A stretch of DNA of 64,000 nucleotides from Streptomyces sp. B1I3 (GCF_030816615.1 NZ_JAUSYD010000001.1:2666001-2730000), one strand, 5' to 3'. Shown: positions 8,077-19,180, counted from the first letter of the stretch. Numbers and translations are program-made. Notes: generated by a model not told the origin, from the letters alone.

Positions 8077-9048
8077 TCAGTCCCGCGCCGGGTGCCCGGT
8101 GAGCCCCGCCACCAGTTCGTCCGCCGCCGCGTACGGGTCGAGGTCTCCGGCCGTGATCCGTTCCGCGAGTGCGTCCAGCCGGCGGTCGCCGTGCAGGTCG
8201 GCGATCTTCTCGCGCAGCGCCGTGACGGCGATCGTCTCGACCTCACGGGCCGCACGCGCGGTGCGCCGCTCGGCCAGGACGCCGTGCTCCTCCATCCAGG
8301 CCCGGTGCTTCTCGAGCGCCTCGACGACCTCGTCGACGCCCTCGCCCCGGGCGGCGACCGTCTTGACGATCGGCGGCCGCCAGTCGCCCGGCCCGCGGGA
8401 CTCCCCCAGGCCGAGCATGTGGTTGAGCTCGCGGGCGGTGGCGTCCGCGCCGTCCCGGTCGGCCTTGTTCACGACGTACACGTCGCCGATCTCCAGGATT
8501 CCGGCCTTCGCCGCCTGGATGCCGTCACCCATGCCCGGGGCGAGCAGCACGACGGAGGTGTCGGCCTGGGAGGCGATCTCCACCTCCGACTGGCCCACCC
8601 CCACCGTCTCCACGAGGATCACGTCGCAGCCCGCCGCGTCCAGCACCCTGATCGCCTGCGGCGCCGACCAGGCGAGGCCGCCCAGATGACCGCGGGTCGC
8701 CATCGAGCGGATGTAGACGCCCGGGTCGGAGGCGTGCTCCGACATCCGGACCCGGTCACCGAGGAGCGCGCCCCCGGAGAACGGCGACGACGGATCGACC
8801 GCCAGCACCCCGACCCGCTTGCCGGCCTTGCGGTAGGCGGAGACCAGGGCCGAGGTGGAGGTGGACTTGCCGACACCGGGGGAACCGGTCAGACCGACGA
8901 CGTACGCGTGGCCGGCCAGCGGCGCGAGCGCCGCCATCACCTCGCGCAGCTGGGGCGACGCCCCCTCCACCAGGGAGATGAGCCGGGCCACCGCACGTGG
9001 CCTGCCCTGGCGTGCCTGTTCCACCAGGGTGGGGACGTCCACCTTCAC
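8077..9048 (-). CDS. meaB: Methylmalonyl-CoA mutase-associated GTPase MeaB
   Basis: 323-residue G3E-family GTPase (ArgK/MeaB type) that protects and loads adenosylcobalamin-dependent methylmalonyl-CoA mutase. Visible motifs are the P-loop LTGSPGVGKSTSTSAL (residues ~48-63), VDPSSPFSGGALLGDRVRM, the ETVGVGQSE switch and the NKAD base-recognition motif. The GTG start at 9048 has an AGGAG sequence eight bases upstream. It lies in a propionate/acyl-CoA cluster with the thiolase gene upstream and the epimerase gene beyond. The mutase itself is not in the window. Confidence 0.95.
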   Translation of the reverse strand: MKVDVPTLVEQARQGRPRAVARLISLVEGASPQLREVMAALAPLAGHAYVVGLTGSPGVGKSTSTSALVSAYRKAGKRVGVLAVDPSSPFSGGALLGDRVRMSEHASDPGVYIRSMATRGHLGGLAWSAPQAIRVLDAAGCDVILVETVGVGQSEVEIASQADTSVVLLAPGMGDGIQAAKAGILEIGDVYVVNKADRDGADATARELNHMLGLGESRGPGDWRPPIVKTVAARGEGVDEVVEALEKHRAWMEEHGVLAERRTARAAREVETIAVTALREKIADLHGDRRLDALAERITAGDLDPYAAADELVAGLTGHPARD

Positions 9049-9080
9049 GCTCGGTCTCCTCGCTCGCTCGTACGGTGTGA

Positions 9081-10283
<1,203 letters not shown>

Positions 10284-10418
10284 GAGGCGCAGCCCCTTGG
10301 GATCGGTTGTGAACGAGGGTTTACTTGAATGTACTGAGCGGTACGGCGCCCGTCATCCGGCTGTAGGTGTGATCGCGCGCACGTTGCGTAACCATCGCCG
10401 TAGCGATGCACTGGTTCC

Positions 10419-10847
10419 ATGCTGACGCGAATCGACCACATCGGAATCGCCTGTTTCGACCTCGACAGGACGGTGGAGTTCTACCGCGCGACCTACGGGT
10501 TCGAGGTGCACCACTCCGAGGTCAACGAGGAGCAGGGTGTCCGGGAGGCCATGCTCAAGATCAACGACACCTCGGACGGCGGGGCCTCGTACCTCCAGCT
10601 CCTGGAGCCGACCCGTGAGGACTCGGCCGTGGGCAAGTGGCTGGCGAAGAACGGCGAGGGCGTCCACCACATCGCCTTCGGTACCGCGGACGTCGACCAG
10701 GACGCCTCGGACATCCGCGGCAAGGGCGTCCGGGTGCTGTACGACGAGCCCAGGACCGGGTCGATGGGCTCCCGGATCACCTTCCTGCACCCCAAGGACT
10801 GCCACGGCGTCCTCACGGAACTGGTCACGGCCGTGGACGAGCACTGA
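10419..10847 (+). CDS. mce: Methylmalonyl-CoA epimerase
   Basis: 142-residue vicinal-oxygen-chelate protein that interconverts (S)- and (R)-methylmalonyl-CoA. It has two beta-alpha-beta-beta-beta modules, the metal ligand His in the IDHIGIAC opening, the conserved EGVHHIAFGTADVD segment and the terminal HPKDCHGVLTELV with the last metal ligand Glu. It is divergent from the thiolase gene and lies just before scy. It completes the route from propionyl-CoA carboxylation to the B12-dependent mutase helped by MeaB. Confidence 0.95.
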   Translation: MLTRIDHIGIACFDLDRTVEFYRATYGFEVHHSEVNEEQGVREAMLKINDTSDGGASYLQLLEPTREDSAVGKWLAKNGEGVHHIAFGTADVDQDASDIRGKGVRVLYDEPRTGSMGSRITFLHPKDCHGVLTELVTAVDEH

Positions 10848-10873
10848 CCGACCCGTACCCGGCCCGGTAGAGT
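10844..10873 (+). promoter_or_regulatory. Putative scy promoter
   Basis: CTGACC (10844-10849) and TAGAGT (10868-10873) are separated by 18 bases, a plausible HrdB-type pair. The start of transcription would lie about 130 bases before the scy GTG. The -35 overlaps the end of the epimerase gene. Confidence 0.4.
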
Positions 10874-11012
10874 GGGCGGTTCCGGGCCGGGGCCGGGTCG
10901 GGGCCGCGCCGCGTCTCCGCCGTTGATCTGTCACCATTCCCCGGGGGACCGTTCGCCCGGCGAGCGGTACTCGTTCGGAGAATTGCGACCACGGGACGGA
11001 TGGGACCGCGCA

Positions 11013-14000
11013 GTGCGGGGCTACGAGAGCCAGCAGAGCCACCGAGCTGACGACGACCATCTCTCGCGGTTCGAAGCCGAGATGGACCGGCTGAAGACCG
11101 ACCGGGAGAAGGCCGTCCAGCACGCCGAGGACCTCGGCTATCAGGTCGAGGTCTTGCGTGCCAAGCTGCACGAGGCCCGGCGCAACCTCGCGACCCGCCC
11201 CGCGTACGACAGCGCGGACATCGGCTACCAGGCCGAGCAGCTGCTGCGCAACGCCCAGATCCAGGCCGACCAGCTGCGCAGCGACGCCGAGCGCGAACTG
11301 CGCGAGGCCCGGGCGCAGACGCAGCGCATCCTGCAGGAGCACGCGGAGCACCAGGCGCGTCTGCAGGCGGAGTTGCACACCGAGGCGGTTCAGCGGCGTC
11401 AGCGGCTCGACCAGGAGCTGGCGGAGCGCCGGCAGACCGTCGAGTCCCACGTCAACGAGAACGTCGCCTGGGCCGAGCAGTTGCGGGCCCGGACGGAGTC
11501 CCAGGCCCGCCGGCTCCTGGACGAGTCGCGCACCGAGGCCGAGCAGTCGCTGGCCGCCGCCCGCGCCGAGTCCGCCCGGCTCGCCGACGAGACCAGGCGG
11601 CGCCTCAACGCCGAGGCGGAAGCGGCCCGTTCCGAGGCCGAGGCCACACTGCTGCGGGCCCGCCGGGAAGCCGAGCGGCTGGTGGCCACCGCCTCCACGC
11701 AGGCGCAGGAGGCCGCCGCCCACGCCGAACAGCTGCGCTCGACGGCCACCGCCGAGACCGATCAGACCCGGCAGCAGACCGCGGAGCTCAACCGCACCGC
11801 CGAGCAGCGCATGCAGGAGGCCGAGACCCGGCTGCGCGAGGCCCGTCTGGAGGCCGAGAAGGTCGTCGCGGAGGCGAAGGAGGCCGCGGCCAAGCGGCTG
11901 GCCGGCGCCGAGTCGCAGAACGAGCAGCGCACCCGTACGGCCAAGTCGGAGATCGCCCGGCTCGTCGGTGAGGCCACGAAACAGGCCGAGGCCCTCAAGG
12001 AAGAGGCCGAGCAGGCACTCGCCGACGCCCGGACGAAGGCCGAGCGGCTGGTCACCGAAGCCGCGGAGAACGCCCGTACGGTCGCCGCCGAGGACGCGGC
12101 GGCCCAGCTCGCCAAGGCCGCCCGCAGCGCCGAGGAGGTCCTGACCAAGGCCTCCGAGGACGCCAGGTCCACGACGAAGGCGGCGGCCGAGGAAGCCGAG
12201 CGGATCCGCCGCGAGGCCGAGGCCGAGGCGGACAGGCTGCGCGGCGAGGCCGCCGAGCAGGCCGACCAGCTCAAGGGCGCGGCCAAGGACGACACCAAGG
12301 AGTACCGGGCCAAGACCGTCGAGCTGCAGGAGGAGGCGCGCCGCCTCCGCGGCGAGGCCGAGCAGCTGCGCTCCGAGGCCGTGGCCGAGGGCGAGCGCAT
12401 CCGCGGCGAGGCCCGCCGGGAGGCGGTCCAGCAGCTGGAGGAGGGTGCCCGCACCGCCGAGGAGCTGCTGACCAAGGCGAAGGCCGACGCCGAGGAACTG
12501 CGGACCTCGGCGAGCGCGGAGGGCGAGCGCGTGCGCGCCGAGGCCGCCGAGCGCGCCGCCACGCTGCGCAAGCAGGCCGAGGAGGCGCTGGAAGCCGGCC
12601 GTGCCGAGGCGGAGAAGTTCCGTACCGAGGCCGAGGAGCAGGCCGCCGCCCTCACGTCGGCGGCGGAGAAGGCCGCCGAGGAACTGCGCGAGGAGACCGA
12701 GCGCGCGATCGAGGCCCGCAAGGCCGAGGCGGCCGACGAGCTGGCCCGGCTGCGCACGGAGGCCGAGTCCCGCCTCACCACGGCGGAGGAGGCGCTCGGC
12801 GAGGCCCGCACGGAGGCGGAGCGGATCCGCCGTGAGACGAGCGAGGAGTCCGAGCGGCTGCGCGCTGAGGCCGCCGAGCGGCTGCGCACGCTCCAGGAGC
12901 AGGCCACGACGGAGTCCGAGCGGCTGCGTACCGAGGCCGCCGCCGACGCCGCGGCGTCCCGCGCCGAGGGCGAGGCCGTCGCCGTACGGCTGCGTACCGA
13001 GGCCGCCACCGAGGCCGAGCGGCTCAAGACGGAGGCGCAGGAGAGCGCCGACCGGGTGCGTTCCGAGGCCGCGGCCGCGGCCGAGCGGGTCGCGACGGAG
13101 GCCGCCGAGGCCCTCGCCGCCGCGCAGGAGGAGGCCAACCGGCGCCGCCGCGAGGCCGAGGAGACGCTCGGCAGCGCACGCGCCGAGGCGGAGCAGGAGC
13201 GCGAGCGCGCCCGCGAGCAGAGCGAGGAGCTGCTCGTCTCCGCCCGCAAGCGGGTCGAGGAGGCGCAGGCCGAGGCGCAGCGGCTGGTCGAGGAGGCGGA
13301 GAGCCGGGCGAGCGAGATGGTCTCCGCCGCCGAGCAGACCGCCCAGCAGGTGCGGGACTCCGTCGCCGGGCTGCAGGAGCAGGCCGAGGAGGAGATCGCC
13401 GGGCTGCGGTCCGCCGCGGAGCACTCGGCGGAGCGGACGAGGACCGAGGCGCAGGAGGAGTCGGACCGGGTACGGGCCGACGCCCACGCCGAGCGCGAGC
13501 GGGCCACCGAGGACGCCAACCGGATCCTCCGGGTCGCGCACGAGGAGTCGGAGGCCGCGAAGGCACTGGCCGAGCGGACCGTCTCCGAGGCGATCGCCGA
13601 GTCGGAGAAGCTGCGCTCGGACACTTCGGAGTACAGCCAGCGGATGCGGACGGAGGCGTCCGACGCCCTGGCCTCCGCCGAGCACGACGCCTCACGCGCG
13701 CGGGCCGAGGCCCGGCAGGACGCCAACCGGATCCGTTCCGAGGCGGCGGCGCAGGCCGACCGGCTCATCGGCGAGGCGACGAGCGAGAGCGAGCGGATCC
13801 GCGCCGAGGCCGCCGAACAGGCGGAGCGGTTCGTCGGCGAGGCGACCGACGAGGCGGAGCGGCTGCGCGCGGAGGCGGCGCAGACCGTCGGATCGGCGCA
13901 GGAGCACGCGGCCCGCACCCGCGAGGAGTCCGAGCGGCTGCGCGCCGACACGGAGTCCGCGGCGGAGCAACTGCGCGCGGAGGCACGCCAGGAGGCGGAC

Positions 14001-14807
14001 CGGATGCTGGACGAGGCGCGCGAGGCCGCGGCGAAGCGCCGTGCCGACGCCGCCGAGCAGGCCGACCAACTCGTCGCCAAGGCCCAGGAGGAGGCGTTGC
14101 GCGCCGCCACGGAAGCCGAGGAACAGGCCGACCGGATGGTCGGCGCCGCACGCAACGAGGCCGTACGGATCACCTCGGAGGCCACCGTCGAGGGCAACTC
14201 CCTGGTGGAGCGGGCCCGTGCGGACGCGGACGAGCTGCTCGTCGGCGCCCGCAGGGACGCCACCGCCACCCGGGAGCGGGCGGAGGAGCTCAGGGCCCGC
14301 ATGGAGAGCGAGATCGAGGAGCTGCACGAGCGGGCGCGCCGCGAGACCTCGGAGCAGATGAAGACGGCGGGCGAGCGCGTCGACAAGCTGATGAAGGCGG
14401 CGACGGAGCAGCGGGCGGAGGCCGAGGCGAAGGCCAAGGAGCTGCTGGCCGACGCGAACTCGGAGGCGAGCAAGGTCCGGATCGCGGCGGTGAAGCGCGC
14501 CGAATCGCTGCTCAAGGAGGCCGAGACCAAGAAGGCCGAACTGACCCGCGTGGCCGAGAAGCTGCGCGCCGACGCCCAGGCGGAGGCCGAGAAGATCGTC
14601 GACGAGGGCCGTCGCGAGCTGGACCTCCTGGTCCGAAGGCGCGAGGACATCAACACGGAGATCTCCCGGGTCCAGGACGTACTGGAGGCGCTGGAGTCCT
14701 TCGAGGCTCCGGCCGGTACGGGCAAGTCCGCGAACGGCGGTACGGGGGCCGTCAAGGCGGGCGCGGCCGCGGGTAACCGCGCGGGCGGCAAGGCGTCGGA
14801 TGGGTAG
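11013..14807 (+). CDS. scy: Polarisome coiled-coil protein Scy
   Basis: About 1264-residue protein that is almost entirely coiled coil. It is the scaffold of the Streptomyces tip-organising centre, which recruits DivIVA and FilP and marks sites of hyphal growth. The start is the GTG at 11013 (VRGYESQ), followed by a short DivIVA-like conserved region (HLSRFEAEMDRLK and GYQVEVLRAKLHEAR). The remainder is Glu/Ala/Arg-rich with recurring 'EAERLRAEA' and 'EAEEQADRL' blocks in long hendecad/51-residue type repeats. The DNA repeats give false long frames on the opposite strand. The C-terminus carries a LLVRRREDINTEISRVQDVLEALE segment shared with FilP, then a Gly/Ala tail. Confidence 0.95.
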   Translation: MRGYESQQSHRADDDHLSRFEAEMDRLKTDREKAVQHAEDLGYQVEVLRAKLHEARRNLATRPAYDSADIGYQAEQLLRNAQIQADQLRSDAERELREARAQTQRILQEHAEHQARLQAELHTEAVQRRQRLDQELAERRQTVESHVNENVAWAEQLRARTESQARRLLDESRTEAEQSLAAARAESARLADETRRRLNAEAEAARSEAEATLLRARREAERLVATASTQAQEAAAHAEQLRSTATAETDQTRQQTAELNRTAEQRMQEAETRLREARLEAEKVVAEAKEAAAKRLAGAESQNEQRTRTAKSEIARLVGEATKQAEALKEEAEQALADARTKAERLVTEAAENARTVAAEDAAAQLAKAARSAEEVLTKASEDARSTTKAAAEEAERIRREAEAEADRLRGEAAEQADQLKGAAKDDTKEYRAKTVELQEEARRLRGEAEQLRSEAVAEGERIRGEARREAVQQLEEGARTAEELLTKAKADAEELRTSASAEGERVRAEAAERAATLRKQAEEALEAGRAEAEKFRTEAEEQAAALTSAAEKAAEELREETERAIEARKAEAADELARLRTEAESRLTTAEEALGEARTEAERIRRETSEESERLRAEAAERLRTLQEQATTESERLRTEAAADAAASRAEGEAVAVRLRTEAATEAERLKTEAQESADRVRSEAAAAAERVATEAAEALAAAQEEANRRRREAEETLGSARAEAEQERERAREQSEELLVSARKRVEEAQAEAQRLVEEAESRASEMVSAAEQTAQQVRDSVAGLQEQAEEEIAGLRSAAEHSAERTRTEAQEESDRVRADAHAERERATEDANRILRVAHEESEAAKALAERTVSEAIAESEKLRSDTSEYSQRMRTEASDALASAEHDASRARAEARQDANRIRSEAAAQADRLIGEATSESERIRAEAAEQAERFVGEATDEAERLRAEAAQTVGSAQEHAARTREESERLRADTESAAEQLRAEARQEADRMLDEAREAAAKRRADAAEQADQLVAKAQEEALRAATEAEEQADRMVGAARNEAVRITSEATVEGNSLVERARADADELLVGARRDATATRERAEELRARMESEIEELHERARRETSEQMKTAGERVDKLMKAATEQRAEAEAKAKELLADANSEASKVRIAAVKRAESLLKEAETKKAELTRVAEKLRADAQAEAEKIVDEGRRELDLLVRRREDINTEISRVQDVLEALESFEAPAGTGKSANGGTGAVKAGAAAGNRAGGKASDG

Positions 14808-14943
14808 GCAGTGCTCATCCGCTCGTCAGCCGGTCCGCGCCGGTTATTTCGTCATGAACATTCAACCCTTCGGGTGGCAAGCGCTCCGGGGGTCAGCCAC
14901 TCAAAAGGGGTGTCATTCTCCATAGCAAAGCGGCATCTTCATG

Positions 14944-14970
14944 TTGACACGCCGCCCAGGCCCCTAGGAT
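14944..14970 (+). promoter_or_regulatory. Putative filP promoter
   Basis: TTGACA (14944-14949) and TAGGAT (14965-14970) precede filP. The spacer is 15 bases, shorter than ideal. The start of transcription would fall about 33 bases before the filP ATG. Confidence 0.5.
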
Positions 14971-15010
14971 TCCCTCCAACACCTCACCGGTCTCATTCGA
15001 CAGGAACCCC

Positions 15011-15949
15011 ATGAGCGACCCTTCTTCCCCCTTCGGCTTCGAGCTCGTGCGACGTGGATACGACCGCGGTCAGGTGGACGACCGCATTACCAAACTCGTC
15101 GCCGACCGTGACAGTGCACTCGCCCGCATCACCTCTCTGGAGAAGCGAATCGAGGAGCTCCACCTCGAGACGCAGAACGCGCAGGCCCAGGTCAACGAGG
15201 CCGAGCCGTCCTACGCCGGGCTCGGCGCCCGCGTGGAGAAGATCCTCCGCCTGGCCGAGGAGGAGGCGAAGGACCTGCGTGAGGAGGCCCGCCGCGCCGC
15301 CGAGCAGCACCGCGAGCTGGCCGAGTCGGCCGCCCAGCAGGTGCGCAACGACGCCGAGTCGTTCGCCGCGGAGCGCAAGGCCAAGGCCGAGGACGAGGGC
15401 GTACGCATCGTCGAGAAGGCCAAGGGCGAAGCGGGCACGCTTCGCACCGACGCCCAGAAGGACGCCCAGCAGAAGCGCGAGGAGGCGGATGCCCTCTTCG
15501 AGGAGACCCGCGCCAAGGCCGCCCAGGCCGCCGCGGACTTCGAGACGAACCTCGCCAAGCGCCGCGATCAGTCGGAGCGCGACCTCGCGTCCCGCCAGGC
15601 GAAGGCCGAGAAGCGTCTCGCCGAGATCGAGCACCGCGCCGAGCAGCTCCGCCTGGAGGCCGAGAAGCTCCGCACGGACGCCGAGCGCCGGGCCCGCCAG
15701 ACGGTGGAGACCGCGCAGCGCCAGTCCGAGGACATCGTGGCCGACGCGAACGCCAAGGCCGACCGGATCCGCAGCGAGTCGGAGCGCGAGCTGGCTGCGC
15801 TCACCAACCGCCGCGACTCGATCAACGCCCAGCTGACCAACGTCCGCGAGATGCTGGCGACGCTGACCGGTGCCGCGGTGGCCGCCGCCGGCTCCCCGGT
15901 GGACGACGAGCCCGCCTCCCGCGGGGTCCCGGCCCAGCAGACCCGCTGA
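15011..15949 (+). CDS. filP: Filament-forming coiled-coil protein FilP
   Basis: 312-residue, intermediate-filament-like coiled-coil protein. In Streptomyces FilP forms filaments and a cage near hyphal tips, gives the cell rigidity and interacts with Scy and DivIVA. The N-terminus (SSPFGFELVRRGYDRGQVDDRITKL) is a DivIVA-like head. Residues ~30-290 form Glu/Ala/Lys/Arg-rich coiled coil with AEEEAKDLREEA-type repeats. The ending ELAALTNRRDSINAQLTNVREMLATL matches the Scy C-terminal region, so the two probably arose from a common ancestor. It follows scy by 203 bases and has its own promoter-like sequence. Confidence 0.95.
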   Translation: MSDPSSPFGFELVRRGYDRGQVDDRITKLVADRDSALARITSLEKRIEELHLETQNAQAQVNEAEPSYAGLGARVEKILRLAEEEAKDLREEARRAAEQHRELAESAAQQVRNDAESFAAERKAKAEDEGVRIVEKAKGEAGTLRTDAQKDAQQKREEADALFEETRAKAAQAAADFETNLAKRRDQSERDLASRQAKAEKRLAEIEHRAEQLRLEAEKLRTDAERRARQTVETAQRQSEDIVADANAKADRIRSESERELAALTNRRDSINAQLTNVREMLATLTGAAVAAAGSPVDDEPASRGVPAQQTR

Positions 15950-16035
15950 CACCCGCCTACATCAGCTGTACCCCTTGCGCGCCCGGTTCCGCCTGTGTGG
16001 TGGCGCCGGGCGCGCGGGCGTTCTAGCGTGAGCGC

Positions 16036-17043
16036 ATGATCGAGCTCGACGGCCTCACCAAACGCTTCGGCGACAAAGTTGCCGTCGACGGCCTGTCATG
16101 CCGCGTCAGACCGGGAATGGTGACGGGTTTCCTCGGTCCGAACGGGGCGGGCAAGTCGACCACCATGCGGATGATGCTCGACCTCGACAACCCGACCAGC
16201 GGCTCGGTGCGCATCGACGGCAAGCCCTACCGCGAGCTGCAGGAGCCGCTCAAGCACATCGGGGCCCTGCTGGATGCCAAGTCCATGCACGGCGGCCGGA
16301 GCGCGTACAACAACCTCCTCTGCCTCGCACAAAGCAACCGCATCCCCGCCGGCCGGGTCGCCCACGTGCTCGACACGGTCGGGCTGAGTGCGGTGGCGAA
16401 GAAGAAGTCCAAGGGATTCTCGCTCGGTATGGGTCAGCGGCTGGGAATCGCCGCCGCGCTGCTCGGCGATCCGGAAATCCTGATGTTCGACGAACCCGTC
16501 AATGGTCTGGACCCCGAGGGAATTCACTGGATCAGGAATCTGATGAAGGCGCTCGCCGCGGAAGGCCGCACGATCTTCGTTTCCTCACATCTGATGAGCG
16601 AAATGGCGCTGACGGCCGATCACTTGATTGTGATCGGCCAGGGAAGGCTGCTCGCCGACACCTCGATGGCCGACTTCATCCACGAGAACTCCCGCAGTTA
16701 CGTGCGGATGCGTTCCCCGCAGCGGGAGCAGCTGCGGGACATGCTGCACGAGGCGGGGGTCGTGGCGGTCGAGGCCGACGACGGCGCGCTGGAGATCGAC
16801 GGCGCGGAACCGGAACGGCTCGGTGAACTCGCCGCGGGACGAGGCATCGTGCTGCACGAGCTCAGCTCCCAGCGCGCGTCGCTGGAGGAGGCTTTCATGC
16901 AGATGACCGCGGGCTCGGTGGAATACCACGCCCATTCCGAGCACGAGGCGGCCGAACCACCGCAGGCGGGGCCCCACTGGGACGACCGGTTCGACCGGCA
17001 GGCCGGCGGCGCGGCGCCCGGCGACGGCACGAAGGGGGCGTGA
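16036..17043 (+). CDS. ABC transporter ATP-binding protein (first pair)
   Basis: 335-residue ABC ATPase of the multidrug/ABC-2 class. Motifs: Walker A GPNGAGKSTTMRMML (residues ~36-50), signature FSLGMGQRLGIAAALL, Walker B LMFDEPVNGLDPEG and the switch His in VSSHLMSEMAL. A C-terminal extension of about 100 residues follows. It ends in a four-base overlap (GTGA) with the permease gene. It is homologous throughout to the second ATPase at 17966. Confidence 0.93.
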   Translation: MIELDGLTKRFGDKVAVDGLSCRVRPGMVTGFLGPNGAGKSTTMRMMLDLDNPTSGSVRIDGKPYRELQEPLKHIGALLDAKSMHGGRSAYNNLLCLAQSNRIPAGRVAHVLDTVGLSAVAKKKSKGFSLGMGQRLGIAAALLGDPEILMFDEPVNGLDPEGIHWIRNLMKALAAEGRTIFVSSHLMSEMALTADHLIVIGQGRLLADTSMADFIHENSRSYVRMRSPQREQLRDMLHEAGVVAVEADDGALEIDGAEPERLGELAAGRGIVLHELSSQRASLEEAFMQMTAGSVEYHAHSEHEAAEPPQAGPHWDDRFDRQAGGAAPGDGTKGA

Positions 17044-17828
17044 GGGTCATGGCATCGGTGCCCGCGGTATTGACATCCGAGTGGACCAAGATCCGTACGG
17101 TCTCCTCGACCACGTGGACCCTGATCTCCGCCTTCGTCGTCACGGTCGCGATGGGCGCGGCGCTCAGCGCGCTGCTGAACGCCCAGTTCGACGACCTGCC
17201 CACGGCGGAACAGGCCACGTTCGACCCCACGTTCGTGAGCTTCTCCGGCATGGTCCTGGGGCAGCTGGCGATGGTCGTCTTCGGAGTCCTGGTGGTAGGT
17301 ACGGAGTACAGCTCCGGCATGATCCGCACCTCCCTCGCGGCCGTACCCCAGCGCGGCTCGTTCCTCTTCAGCAAGATCGCGGTCGCCGGGGTGCTGGCCC
17401 TGCTGGTGGGCCTCGCCACCAGTTTCGTGACCTTCTTCCTCAGCCAGGCCCTGCTGGGCGACCACCGCACGGACATCGGCGCGGACAACGTGCTGCGCGC
17501 CGTCTTCGGCGGTGGCGTCTACATGGGGCTGATCGCGGTCTTCTCCATGGGCGTGGCCACGATGCTGCGCAGCTCCATGCTGTCGCTCGGCATCCTGATG
17601 CCCTTCTTCTTCCTCGTCTCGCAGATCCTCTCGGCGGTGCCGGGCGCCAAGAACGTGGCCCGTTACTTCCCCGACCGGGCCGGGTCCAAGATCATGCAGG
17701 TGGTGCCCGACGCGATGAACAGCGATCCGGCGCCGTACGGGCCGTGGGCCGGGCTCGGCATCATGGCGCTGTGGGTGGTGGCGGCACTGGTCGGCGGGTA
17801 TCTCGTCCTGAAGAAGCGGGACGCCTGA
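17040..17828 (+). CDS. ABC-2 type transporter permease (first pair)
   Basis: About 260-residue membrane protein with six hydrophobic segments. It begins with the motif LTSEWTKIRTVSSTTWTL, shared with the second permease, and retains the EYSSGMIRTSLAAVPQR loop characteristic of this family. The start may be GTG 17040 or ATG 17049. It is translationally coupled to the upstream ATPase. Substrate unknown; Streptomyces pairs of this kind are usually called multidrug or antibiotic exporters without direct evidence. Confidence 0.9.
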   Translation: MRVMASVPAVLTSEWTKIRTVSSTTWTLISAFVVTVAMGAALSALLNAQFDDLPTAEQATFDPTFVSFSGMVLGQLAMVVFGVLVVGTEYSSGMIRTSLAAVPQRGSFLFSKIAVAGVLALLVGLATSFVTFFLSQALLGDHRTDIGADNVLRAVFGGGVYMGLIAVFSMGVATMLRSSMLSLGILMPFFFLVSQILSAVPGAKNVARYFPDRAGSKIMQVVPDAMNSDPAPYGPWAGLGIMALWVVAALVGGYLVLKKRDA

Positions 17829-17965
17829 GCGCCGCGGCCGTCCGCCCCGCCCCGCGTGACGACTTGGCCGGAACCGCTATGGCGTGGTTATCCTCCTAAC
17901 TCTTACGGGGGTGCGCGGCCGGGTGGCCTGGGCCCCGACGACAGATACGTCGATGGGGCTGGAGA

Positions 17966-19180
17966 ATGATCGAGGCAGTCGGCCTGACCAAGCGCTACGG
18001 CGCGAAGACAGCCGTGTACAACCTTTCCTTCCAGGTGCGGCCGGGAGCGGTCACGGGTTTCCTCGGTCCCAACGGGTCGGGCAAGTCGACCACCATGCGC
18101 ATGATGCTCGGCCTCGACCGGCCGACCTCGGGCCACGTGACGATCGGCGGCCACGCCTTCCGGAGCCTTCCCAACGCACCGCGTCAGGTGGGCGCACTGC
18201 TCGACGCCAAGGCGGTGCACGGCGGGCGCAGCGCCCGTAACCACCTCCTGTGCCTGGCCCAGCTGGCCGGTATCCCGGCGGCCCGGGTGGACGAGGTCCT
18301 CGGTGTCGTCGGACTGCAGGACGTCGCGAAGAAGCGGTCCCAGGGTTTCTCCCTCGGCATGGGGCAGCGGCTCGGGATCGCGGCGGCGCTGCTCGGTGAC
18401 CCGCAGGTGCTCCTCTTCGACGAGCCGGTCAACGGCCTCGACCCCGAGGGCATCCTCTGGGTGCGCAACCTCATGAAGCAGCTGGCGTCCGAGGGCCGTA
18501 CGGTCTTCGTCTCCAGCCACCTGATGAGCGAGATGGCGGTGACCGCCGACCACCTGATCGTGATCGGGCGGGGCCAGCTGCTCTCGGACATGAGCGTCAC
18601 GGACTTCATCTCCGCCAACTCCGCGGACTTCGCCAGGGTCCGTGTCGCGACGGACCGGCCGGAGGGGCGGGAGAAGCTGACGGCCTCGCTCACCGAGGCG
18701 GGCGGCCGGGTCATGCCGGAGGTGGACGGAGCCCTGCGCGTCACCGGGCTCCCGCTGCCCCGGATCAGCGACCTGGCGCACGCCTCGGACGTCCGGCTGT
18801 GGGAGCTCTCGCCGCACCAGGCCTCCCTCGAGGAGGCGTACATGCGGATGACCCAGAGCGCCGTCGACTACCGCTCGACGGCCGACGCCAAGGCGGGACT
18901 CCAGCTCCCGCCCCCCGGCTACGGAACCGGCTACGGAACCGGCTACGGAACCGGCTACGGATCCGGCTACGGTCACGGGGAGGCCGGGCAGCCCGGTCAC
19001 GCCGCCCAGCCTCCGGCCGAGGTGCCGCAGCAGGGCTGGTACGCCCCGCCGCCGCCGGGACAGAATCCGTACGCCGCGCCCGCGCCGGCCTCGGCCCCCG
19101 GGCCCGTACAGCCGGCCGGAGCGGCCCCGGCCGCCCCCGCAGATCCGACCACGCGCGAGACCAGCGAGGACATCCGATGA
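17966..19180 (+). CDS. ABC transporter ATP-binding protein with Gly/Tyr/Pro-rich tail (second pair)
   Basis: 404-residue ABC ATPase. Motifs: Walker A GPNGSGKSTTMRMML, signature FSLGMGQRLGIAAALL, Walker B LLFDEPVNGLDPEG and VSSHLMSEMAV. After the ATPase domain (to about residue 305) there is an extra 100-residue tail. It has GYGTGYGTGYGTGYGSGYGHG, encoded by a 12-base tandem repeat, and then a Pro/Ala-rich segment. ATG 17966 follows a GGAG sequence. It overlaps its permease gene by four bases. Confidence 0.92.
   Translation: MIEAVGLTKRYGAKTAVYNLSFQVRPGAVTGFLGPNGSGKSTTMRMMLGLDRPTSGHVTIGGHAFRSLPNAPRQVGALLDAKAVHGGRSARNHLLCLAQLAGIPAARVDEVLGVVGLQDVAKKRSQGFSLGMGQRLGIAAALLGDPQVLLFDEPVNGLDPEGILWVRNLMKQLASEGRTVFVSSHLMSEMAVTADHLIVIGRGQLLSDMSVTDFISANSADFARVRVATDRPEGREKLTASLTEAGGRVMPEVDGALRVTGLPLPRISDLAHASDVRLWELSPHQASLEEAYMRMTQSAVDYRSTADAKAGLQLPPPGYGTGYGTGYGTGYGSGYGHGEAGQPGHAAQPPAEVPQQGWYAPPPPGQNPYAAPAPASAPGPVQPAGAAPAAPADPTTRETSEDIR
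18918..18974 (+). repeat. 12-base tandem repeat coding for GYGT units
   Basis: The unit GGCTACGGAACC occurs three times in perfect register. Two slightly changed copies follow (GGCTACGGATCC and GGCTACGGTCAC). It encodes Gly-Tyr-Gly-Thr repeats in the ATPase tail and is prone to slippage, so the copy number is likely to vary between strains. Confidence 0.85.

Noticed and set aside
10353..14818. Very long reading frames on the strand opposite scy (over 1000 codons)
   Set aside because: They mirror the repetitive Glu/Ala/Arg codons of the Scy coiled coil; composition (Leu/Gly- or Ser/Ala/Arg-rich) is artificial, with no family features or ribosome binding sites.
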